A stretch of DNA of 64,000 nucleotides from contig JBDXHU010000012.1 in assembly GCA_039989475.1 (NCBI GenBank), forward strand, positions 124,001 through 188,000, written 5' to 3'. A program made the position numbers and the translations under genes. Origin of the DNA: JBDXHU01 sp039989475 (lineage in GTDB: Bacteria > Pseudomonadota > Gammaproteobacteria > Pseudomonadales > Halieaceae). Below are positions 54,270 to 61,509 of the stretch, piece by piece. Under the pieces are notes generated by a model, which worked only from the letters and a program-made list of their open reading frames with translations, was not told where the DNA came from and ran no database searches. Numbering within the stretch: position 1 is the stretch's first letter; each line of letters opens with the position of its first letter.

Positions 54270-55220
54270 ATGTTAGCACGCCCCATCAGCCCCAATACGG
54301 ACCAGATTAGCTCAAGCCCTGCACAGCCGCGACGCAGCCTTTACCTGCTGCTGGCAGGCCTGCTGTTGCTTGCACTGGCGGCCTGTTCCGGCAACGAAGA
54401 ACTGGAGCTGCCACCGGGCGCAAACTCTTCTGAATACGAGCTCTACCAGGAATCCCAGCGCTACCTGCGCAATCAGAACTATGACCTTGCCGTGCAGGCC
54501 TTGCAGCTATTGGAGTCCCGCTTTCCCTTTGGCCGCTACGCGGAGCAGGCCCAGCTTGAGTTGATCTATGCGCACTACAATAACTATGAACCCGAGGCCA
54601 GCATCGAGGCCGCGGATCGCTTCATCCGCCTGCATCCGCAGCACCCGAATGTGGATTACGCCTATTACATGAAAGGCCTGGCCGCCTATAGCCAGGACGC
54701 CGCGATATTTGATCGCTACCTGCCGCGCGATATCACCAAGCGGGATACCGGCTACGCACGCGAGGCCTTTGCGGAATTCGCCCAACTGCTGGCGCGCTTT
54801 CCGGACAGCCCCTATGCCAATGATGCCCGGGCGCGCATGATACACCTGCGCAACATGCTGGCCCGCTCAGAGATCAATATCGCCAACTATTATTTCCAGC
54901 GCGGTGCCTACCTGGCCGCCACCAACCGGGGACGCTACGTGGTGGAGAACTTCCCACAGACCCCCGCCGTCGCCGATGGCCTGGCGGTAATGGTACAGGG
55001 CTATACGCTGCTGGGACTGGACCAGTTGGCGCAGGATTCACTGGATGTGTTGGTGTTGAACTACCCCAATCACCCCTCGGTTGACAGCAATGGACAGTTC
55101 ATCAGCAGCTATCGCGCCGAGGGTATCAAACGCTCCTGGATTAATGAGGCGACGCTGGGGCTGGTCGACAAACCGCGGCCACCTGAATTCAATAATCGCC
55201 CCAAAGACGGCTCATTATAA
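54270..55220 (+). CDS. bamD: Outer-membrane protein assembly factor BamD
   Basis: Lipoprotein of 316 residues, with an unusually long leader before the lipobox LAAC (about residue 39; a start at 54270 puts 20 polar residues before the hydrophobic core). TPR-type repeats follow: SEYELYQESQRYLRNQNYDLAVQALQLLESRFPFG, then ADRFIRLHPQHPNVDYAYYMKGL, and DTGYAREAFAEFAQLLARFPDSPYA. It is an essential part of the BAM complex on the periplasmic face of the outer membrane. Convergent with nadE. Confidence 0.95.
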   Translation: MLARPISPNTDQISSSPAQPRRSLYLLLAGLLLLALAACSGNEELELPPGANSSEYELYQESQRYLRNQNYDLAVQALQLLESRFPFGRYAEQAQLELIYAHYNNYEPEASIEAADRFIRLHPQHPNVDYAYYMKGLAAYSQDAAIFDRYLPRDITKRDTGYAREAFAEFAQLLARFPDSPYANDARARMIHLRNMLARSEINIANYYFQRGAYLAATNRGRYVVENFPQTPAVADGLAVMVQGYTLLGLDQLAQDSLDVLVLNYPNHPSVDSNGQFISSYRAEGIKRSWINEATLGLVDKPRPPEFNNRPKDGSL

Positions 55221-55236
55221 GCTTGTCGCGAGGCGA

Positions 55237-56865
55237 CTAGTCCCCTATTTTCCAGGCCGAGGTGATCGGGTAACGACGATCACGACCAAAGCCACGCTGG
55301 GTTATGCGCACGCCAATTGGCGCCTGCCGACGCTTGTACTCGTTAAGATCAACCAGGCGTATTACCCGTTCAACCTCGTCGCGTCGCATCCCCTGGGCAA
55401 TTATCGCCTCGGCACTCATATCCTCTTCGATATAAAGCTCCAGGATGCGGTCCAGCACATCGTAGGCTGGCAGGCTGTCTTCGTCTTTCTGGTCCGGGGC
55501 CAGTTCCGCAGATGGGGGGCGTTCGATGACCCGTTCCGGTATCACCGGCCGCAGGCTGTTGCGATAGCGTGACAGCTCGTAGACCACCGTCTTGGGAACA
55601 TCTTTCAGTACATCAAAACCACCGGCCATATCACCGTAGAGGGTGGAATAGCCCACGGCCATCTCGCTCTTGTTACCGGTGGTCAGCACCAGGTAACCCT
55701 TCTTGTTGGAGATAGACATCAGCAACACACCACGACAGCGTGCCTGCATGTTCTCTTCGGTAGTATCGGCCTCTGTGCCGGCAAACTCATCCGCCAGGCT
55801 GGCCATAAATGCCTCGTATACTGACTCTATCGAAATTACCTTGTGACTCACCCCCAACAAGCGACTCTGCTCGGCGGCATCCTCAACGCTCATCTGCGCG
55901 GTGTAGCGAAACGGCATCATCACCGCCTCTACCCGCTCTGGACCCAGGGCATCTGCCGCCACGGCCAGGGTCAGGGCGGAATCTATACCGCCGGACAGTC
56001 CCAACACCACACCGCGAAAACCGTTCTTGTCGACGTAGTCGCGCACTCCCAACACCAGTGCCTGGTAGATGCTGGCGAGCGGAGCAAGCTCTGCCTCGAC
56101 AGCCGCCGCCTGCAGTCGACAGTGCTCACCGTCCCAACTGGCAGCAACTGAAAGCCGGCTCTCCACATAGGCTGGCGCTCTCGCCAGCAACTCTCCATCG
56201 GCCCCCACGGCGAAAGATCCACCGTCGAACACCAACTCGTCCTGGCCGCCCACCTGATTGACATACACAATTGGCAGCTGGCTGTCGCGAGCTTGCTGCG
56301 TCACCAGCCGCAGGCGCTGCTCGGGTTTACCGCGGTGAAATGGCGATGAATTTAGATTGAGAATTAATCGGGCTCCGGCGGCCGCGGCCGCGGCGACGGG
56401 CTCTGCCTCCCAGATATCCTCGCAGATACTGAGGCCTACCGGCACTCCGTGGATTTCGACCACGCAGGGCTCACTGCCGGCGGCAAAATAGCGCTTCTCA
56501 TCGAATACCTGATAGTTGGGTAAACACTGCTTGGCATACTCGGCGATCAACTCCCCGCCGTGGATGACCCCGGCCATGTTGTAGAGTTGGCCGTCGACGC
56601 AGCGCGGATAGCCCAGCACCAGGTAGCTGCGGCAATCTGTCGCACGGAGCTGGGCCAGCGCAGCGTCTACACGGCGTTCCATACTCGGTCGCAACAGCAG
56701 GTCCTCGGGCGGATAGCCGCACAGGGTGAGCTCTGGAAATACCACAACTGGCTTGCTGGACTCGGCCTCAGCGGCCGCCACAAGTTCCTGGATACGCGCA
56801 ACATTTCCCTCAAAATCGCCGACCAGCGTATTGATCTGCGCCATGAAAATATCGAAGCCCGCCAT
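55237..56865 (-). CDS. nadE: Glutamine-dependent NAD+ synthetase
   Basis: Two-domain enzyme of 542 residues. The N-terminal nitrilase-like amidase domain has the Glu-Lys-Cys triad Glu45 (VFPELTLCGYP), Lys112 (AKQCLPNY) and Cys148 (LSICEDIW). The C-terminal NAD synthetase domain has the PP-loop LGLSGGIDSALTLAVA and TTGNKSEMAVGYSTLYGD. It converts deamido-NAD to NAD using glutamine nitrogen. ATG at 56865. A partner pathway enzyme, nadD, is at 20.8-21.4 kb. Confidence 0.96.
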   Translation of the reverse strand: MAGFDIFMAQINTLVGDFEGNVARIQELVAAAEAESSKPVVVFPELTLCGYPPEDLLLRPSMERRVDAALAQLRATDCRSYLVLGYPRCVDGQLYNMAGVIHGGELIAEYAKQCLPNYQVFDEKRYFAAGSEPCVVEIHGVPVGLSICEDIWEAEPVAAAAAAGARLILNLNSSPFHRGKPEQRLRLVTQQARDSQLPIVYVNQVGGQDELVFDGGSFAVGADGELLARAPAYVESRLSVAASWDGEHCRLQAAAVEAELAPLASIYQALVLGVRDYVDKNGFRGVVLGLSGGIDSALTLAVAADALGPERVEAVMMPFRYTAQMSVEDAAEQSRLLGVSHKVISIESVYEAFMASLADEFAGTEADTTEENMQARCRGVLLMSISNKKGYLVLTTGNKSEMAVGYSTLYGDMAGGFDVLKDVPKTVVYELSRYRNSLRPVIPERVIERPPSAELAPDQKDEDSLPAYDVLDRILELYIEEDMSAEAIIAQGMRRDEVERVIRLVDLNEYKRRQAPIGVRITQRGFGRDRRYPITSAWKIGD

Positions 56866-56951
56866 GTATCCTGGTCCTCCTTGAAAGGGCGCCTATTGTC
56901 CAGTAATCCGGGTTCGTAAGCAAAGAAGCTAGCGGGTAAACTAGCAGCACA

Positions 56952-58595
56952 ATGACAAGAGAAAACTCCAACGGAGACCGGCGGGCAATACAGAACCAGC
57001 CAATCCCTGCCCCGACCGATCAGCAGAACGTTACCCTGTTCCGCATCTACGTGGCCTACAGGTCACTGCTTTCCATTCTGTTACTGCTGGCACTGCTAAC
57101 GACCGACACCCGCCAGTTAGTGGGCACACTGAATCCGCAGCTATATTTCATAGTCGCCTGCCTGTTTCTCGCCACCAACCTGGTGCTGCTGGCGCTTATA
57201 CAGACTCGCTATATCAGCCGGCAGCCAGTGCTGTTCCTGGTATTTTTTGTCGACATTCTCACCATAACACTACTGGCGGATACCAGTGGCGGGATGTCCA
57301 GCGGCCTGCCGATTCTACTGGTGGCCACGGCAGCGGCCAGCGCCATACTAATCAACAGCGGCACTATCGCCACCTTGATCGCCGCACTCTGCGTGATCGC
57401 GATCCTGGCCGATACCCTGCGCCTGATCAACGAACAGGTTTTGAGCCTGAACAGTCTGCTGCCAGCGGGCCTGCTCGGCATGCTCATTTTCGCAGTATCT
57501 ACACTGATCCAGCTTATCGTTCGGCGAGTCAGCGTCGCCGAGGCACTGGCGCGGCGACGCGCTGCAGATCTCTATGATCTGCAGCGACTCAACGAGCGGA
57601 TCGTACAAAGCCTGCAAACCGGAATACTGCTGGTCTACACCAATGGCAGTGTGCGCATTATGAATGCCACCGCATCACGCCTGTTGGCGCCGGAGCGTAG
57701 CATGCCATTGACACAGGGGGGCCAATTAGCAGATTACAGCACTGAACTGGCCAGCCAGTTTGAGCACTGGCGCGAATCCGGCATACTGCTGTCCGAACCA
57801 ATTCTGGTCAGCGAGGGCGCACCCATGATCATTGCCAACTTCCGCGCCCTGCGCGCCTCGGGAGATGGCGACGCGCTGGTATTTATTGAAGACTACACAC
57901 CGGTAACGCAGCAGGCCCAGTCACTGAAGCTGGCGTCACTGGGACGCCTCACCGCCAGTATCGCGCACGAAATCCGCAACCCCCTGGGCGCCATTAGCCA
58001 CGCCGCGCAATTGCTGGGTGAGTCGTCCGAGCTGGTAGAGGATGATATGCATATGGCCGAAATCATCCAGCAACACACCCGGCGTATGAATGCGATCATC
58101 GAAAATGTCATGCAGATCAGTCGTCGCCAGGCTCCCAGCCCACAGCGACTGGCATTGAAAGGCTGGTTAGAGAACTACCTGCAAGAATATCGCGCCGGCC
58201 AGCGCCAGCAGGCTGGGATAGAGCTCAAGACTGGAGACGACCAGGTCGAGATAATATTCGATCCCGAGCACTTACAGCGGGTACTGGGCAACTTGCTGGA
58301 TAACGCGCTGCGCCATAGCGAAATGGCTACCGGCAGCGCCACTGCGCGGATTGTGGTGGTAGCGGACAATGTATCGCAACGCTGCCTGATCGACGTGATC
58401 GATCAGGGCGGCGGGGTTACAGAATCGGAACAGGCAAAATTGTTCGAGCCATTTTATACTACCGTGGCACAAGGCACGGGGCTGGGATTATTTCTTTCCA
58501 AGGAGCTGTGTGAAATCAATAATGCTACCCTTAGCTATCGGCCAACCAAGGATCAGGAGAGCTGTTTCAGAGTTGCGATTGCGCAACAATACTGA
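56952..58595 (+). CDS. pilS: Type IV pilus two-component sensor histidine kinase PilS
   Basis: Protein of 547 residues with about six membrane segments (30-190), a PAS-like region (about 205-315), and a kinase core with His339 in ASIAHEIRNPLGAISHAAQ, the N box NLLDNALRHSE and GTGLGLFLSKELC. It phosphorylates PilR, which activates sigma-54-dependent pilin genes. The downstream pilR starts 14 bp after the stop. Orientation and neighbours (fimT, pilE, pilY1) fit a pilus regulon. Confidence 0.92.
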   Translation: MTRENSNGDRRAIQNQPIPAPTDQQNVTLFRIYVAYRSLLSILLLLALLTTDTRQLVGTLNPQLYFIVACLFLATNLVLLALIQTRYISRQPVLFLVFFVDILTITLLADTSGGMSSGLPILLVATAAASAILINSGTIATLIAALCVIAILADTLRLINEQVLSLNSLLPAGLLGMLIFAVSTLIQLIVRRVSVAEALARRRAADLYDLQRLNERIVQSLQTGILLVYTNGSVRIMNATASRLLAPERSMPLTQGGQLADYSTELASQFEHWRESGILLSEPILVSEGAPMIIANFRALRASGDGDALVFIEDYTPVTQQAQSLKLASLGRLTASIAHEIRNPLGAISHAAQLLGESSELVEDDMHMAEIIQQHTRRMNAIIENVMQISRRQAPSPQRLALKGWLENYLQEYRAGQRQQAGIELKTGDDQVEIIFDPEHLQRVLGNLLDNALRHSEMATGSATARIVVVADNVSQRCLIDVIDQGGGVTESEQAKLFEPFYTTVAQGTGLGLFLSKELCEINNATLSYRPTKDQESCFRVAIAQQY

Positions 58596-58609
58596 ATGAA
58601 GCAACCAGA

Positions 58610-59986
58610 ATGACAGGACAGACCGTACTCATCGTCGACGACGAGCCGGATATCCGGCAACTGCTTGATATCACACTCAGCCGCATGGGCCTGCATACGC
58701 TGTCGGCTGCAGACCTTACAGCCGCCAAGTCGCTGCTGGCGGAAAATCAGGCCGACCTGTGCCTGACCGATATGAAACTTCCTGATGGCAACGGCATCAG
58801 CCTGGTCGAGCACATACAGCTGCACCACCCCCATACACCGGTGGCCATGATTACCGCCCATGGCAGCGTTGAAACCGCGATCACGGCGCTGAAAGCGGGC
58901 GCCTTTGACTTCATTAGCAAACCGATCGAGCTGGATCGGCTGCGAACCCTGGTCAGCAATGCGCTCAAGCTGGAGGAGGCCGGCGAGGCCACCCAGGGCG
59001 CCGAGAACACACTCATCGGAGAAACCGCCGCAATCACAGACCTGCGCTCACAGATCAGCAAGCTGGCGCGCAGCCAGGCGCCGGTCTATATCAGCGGCGA
59101 ATCCGGTAGTGGCAAGGAAATTGTCGCACGCCTGATTCACTCGCGCGGGCCGCGCAACAGCGGCCCGTTTATCCCGGTTAACTGCGGCGCAATACCGCCC
59201 GAACTGATGGAGAGCGAACTGTTCGGACACAGCAAGGGCAGCTTTACCGGCGCTACCGATGACAAGGCTGGCCTATTCCAGGCTGCCCGTGGTGGCACCC
59301 TGTTCCTCGATGAAGTCGCTGATCTACCGCTGCCGATGCAGGTTAAGATGTTGCGCGCTATCCAGGAAAAGGCAGTGCGACCGATCGGCGCATCCAATGA
59401 GGTGGCAACCGATGTGCGCGTGTTGAGCGCCACCCACAAGGACCTCGCTGAGGAGGTTGCCGACAACCGCTTTCGCAGTGACCTGTACTACCGCATCAAT
59501 GTGATCGGCCTGCATGTACCGAGCTTGCGCGAGCGCACCGAGGATATTCCGCTATTGGCCGATTTCCTGTTACAGCGCCTGGCGACGGCCACGGAGCAGG
59601 AGCGGCACCAGCTGTCTGACGGTGCGCTGGCGGCCCTGCAGACCTATCCCTTCCCGGGCAACGTCAGGGAGTTGGAGAACATATTGGAGCGCGCCTGCAC
59701 CCTCAGCAACGGCTTAACGATTGAGATCAGTGACCTCAAGTTGCCCAATGCAGCCCAGGCACCGACACCGGGCGCCGGCCAGTCTTCGCAATCAGGCCAG
59801 GCCAGCCACGCGCCGTTGGAAGCGGCATTCGGCAACCTCGATGAGTATCTGGAGAACATAGAAAGGGATGTGTTGACCCGGGCCCTGGAGGAATCTCGCT
59901 GGAACAAGACGGCGGCGGCCAAGATCCTCGGCATTAGTTTCCGTTCGCTGCGTTACCGGCTGAAGAAGCTGGGCCTCGAGGAATAA
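58610..59986 (+). CDS. pilR: Sigma-54-dependent response regulator PilR
   Basis: NtrC-type activator of 458 residues. Receiver domain with phosphoacceptor Asp54 (LCLTDMKLPDG), AAA+ domain with Walker A GESGSGKE (163-170), the sigma-54 contact loop GSFTGA (210-215, the Ser variant usual in PilR), and a Fis-type C-terminal helix-turn-helix (RWNKTAAAKILGISFRSLRYRLKKL). Cognate partner of the preceding pilS. Confidence 0.94.
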   Translation: MTGQTVLIVDDEPDIRQLLDITLSRMGLHTLSAADLTAAKSLLAENQADLCLTDMKLPDGNGISLVEHIQLHHPHTPVAMITAHGSVETAITALKAGAFDFISKPIELDRLRTLVSNALKLEEAGEATQGAENTLIGETAAITDLRSQISKLARSQAPVYISGESGSGKEIVARLIHSRGPRNSGPFIPVNCGAIPPELMESELFGHSKGSFTGATDDKAGLFQAARGGTLFLDEVADLPLPMQVKMLRAIQEKAVRPIGASNEVATDVRVLSATHKDLAEEVADNRFRSDLYYRINVIGLHVPSLRERTEDIPLLADFLLQRLATATEQERHQLSDGALAALQTYPFPGNVRELENILERACTLSNGLTIEISDLKLPNAAQAPTPGAGQSSQSGQASHAPLEAAFGNLDEYLENIERDVLTRALEESRWNKTAAAKILGISFRSLRYRLKKLGLEE

Positions 59987-60082
59987 GCACAACTTGCGCT
60001 GATCAGTTGGAATCCAGTCCAGCCGGCCGCCGGCAGACAGCTAGACTTACCTCCAAAGTGAATTTAATGGTGGACAGTCGGC

Positions 60083-60631
60083 ATGGCCAGGGACAGGCGC
60101 CGCTGCGGCTTCAGCTTGATCGAATTATTGCTGGTGACAGCGCTGGTCGCATTGCTGGTTAATACCGGGGGAGGCATGTATTCCCTGTTGGAACGCCAGC
60201 GCAGCTACGTCACGGTCCTGGAATTACGGCGCATGATCAATTACGCCCGCTCCGAGGCGGTACACCGGGAGACCCGGGTAACCCTCTGCGCCATTGCCAG
60301 CGATGGCCGCTGCCAGCGGCACTGGAGCGGGCGCGAAATTGCCACCTTTGTCGACGCCAACCGCAATTACCAACTGGACCCGGGGGAAGCCATACGCCAG
60401 GTATACTGGCCCGATGAACGCGGGAAGTTGGTGTGGCGCGCCGCCCTGCGACGACGCTATCTGGTGTTCAATCCCGGCGGCGACACTGCGCAGAACGGCA
60501 GCTTTATACTGTGCCAAAAAAAACGGGGGTCGCCCATTGCACAGGCCAGGCGCGGGGCCGACGTGGTGGTGGTAGTAAACCGCGGCGGACGCAATTATGT
60601 AGCGGAACCAGGCTCCAGGTCATGCGCCTGA
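60083..60631 (+). CDS. fimT: Type IV pilus minor pilin FimT/GspH family
   Basis: Protein of 182 residues. Type III prepilin signal with cleavage after Gly in RRCGFSLIELLLVTALVALL, with Glu at mature position 5. The GspH/FimT domain includes ARSEAVHRETRVTLCA, NRNYQLDPGEAIRQV and LVFNPGGDTAQNGSFILC. Cleaved by PilD and incorporated into or required for the pilus. Single gene, convergent with the pilY1-pilE unit; pilV, pilW and pilX are not in view. Confidence 0.87.
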   Translation: MARDRRRCGFSLIELLLVTALVALLVNTGGGMYSLLERQRSYVTVLELRRMINYARSEAVHRETRVTLCAIASDGRCQRHWSGREIATFVDANRNYQLDPGEAIRQVYWPDERGKLVWRAALRRRYLVFNPGGDTAQNGSFILCQKKRGSPIAQARRGADVVVVVNRGGRNYVAEPGSRSCA

Positions 60632-60650
60632 AGCGACTCCAGCCTGCCTG

Positions 60651-60983
60651 TCAGTCCTTGCTTAGTGTCGGCGCGGAGGGTGACTCATATACTTCCATGA
60701 GCTTACCGTCGGCGCGAACCTTGATAACCCAGTATTTACCCACCTGGCTGGCGTCGAATACATAATAAGTTTCATCGTCACTCTTCAGTTTCTGGGTAAT
60801 GCGCACAAAGTAAGCGCCGGGCCTGGCTCTTTTCGCCGTCACTGCCACCCGCTCGGGGACCGCCGCCAGGGCCACGACTTTATCGCCGCTTAGTTGCTTG
60901 CTATCGCCGTCATCCGCCTCGGCCATGGCCATAAGCGGTAGTAATAACAGCAGCCACAGAATTTTTCGCATTGCACTAATCAT
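60651..60983 (-). CDS. Small exported protein in the pilus cluster, unknown
   Basis: 110 residues from the ATG at 60983, which has GGAGGA six bases upstream. Signal peptide MRKILWLLLLLPLMAMA after a short N-terminal stretch. The mature part contains ARPGAYFVRITQKLKSDDETYYVFDA and YWVIKVRADGKLMEVYESP, a beta-hairpin-rich pattern somewhat like PepSY-type domains. No cysteine. Same strand as and 36 bp after pilE, so it is likely part of the pilY1-pilE operon. Family not recognised. Confidence 0.65.
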   Translation of the reverse strand: MISAMRKILWLLLLLPLMAMAEADDGDSKQLSGDKVVALAAVPERVAVTAKRARPGAYFVRITQKLKSDDETYYVFDASQVGKYWVIKVRADGKLMEVYESPSAPTLSKD

Positions 60984-61019
60984 TGGTCTTCCTCCGCCCG
61001 CCAATAGCAGGCTCAAACA

Positions 61020-61478
61020 TCAATTCCAGGTATTCTCGCCAGTATCAATAGAACCGTTGTTGTTCTTGTCGTGGAAACGCTGGCCGAGAGAGTTCACCTC
61101 CAGGTAACCACTGCCAACCTGTGAGGAACCCGAGGCGGGCGTCGCCCGCAGGGTATAAGCTGTAGCCGATGACGCCTGTATGGTCAGGTTGTAAGTGACC
61201 ATATCCCCCTCAATCGTGCAGGTTGGAGGAAACAGGGTCCCCGCCGGAGCTCCCGTATCAGCACCGCTAACCGCTGCATCCAGGTAGCTGTAGTTAACGG
61301 CGTAATACTTGTCCATGGACTGGGCAAAGCCCAGCAGGGCAGCCTTGCACTCACCGACTCGAGTGTTCACCACCTGGGTGTTGTAGGCGGGTAACGCGAT
61401 CGCCATGAGTATGCCCAGGATGACCAGAGCAATCATTATCTCGATCAAGGTAAAGCCCTGCTGTCGTTTTGTGTTCAT
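61020..61478 (-). CDS. pilE: Type IV pilin PilE-like
   Basis: Protein of 152 residues with a type IV prepilin leader ending in Gly, then FTLIEIMIALVILGILMAIALPAYN (Glu at mature position 5). The globular part has two cysteines (ECKAA, PPTCTIEG) that could form the pilin disulfide, and an Asn/Asp-rich C-terminal loop (DKNNNGSIDTGENTWN) with an EF-hand-like look. It lies directly after pilY1 as in Pseudomonas and related bacteria, so a minor pilin of the priming complex is likely. Confidence 0.88.
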   Translation of the reverse strand: MNTKRQQGFTLIEIMIALVILGILMAIALPAYNTQVVNTRVGECKAALLGFAQSMDKYYAVNYSYLDAAVSGADTGAPAGTLFPPTCTIEGDMVTYNLTIQASSATAYTLRATPASGSSQVGSGYLEVNSLGQRFHDKNNNGSIDTGENTWN

Positions 61479-61509
61479 GTACTACTCCTCAGTCTCCGGT
61501 CCTGCCGGC

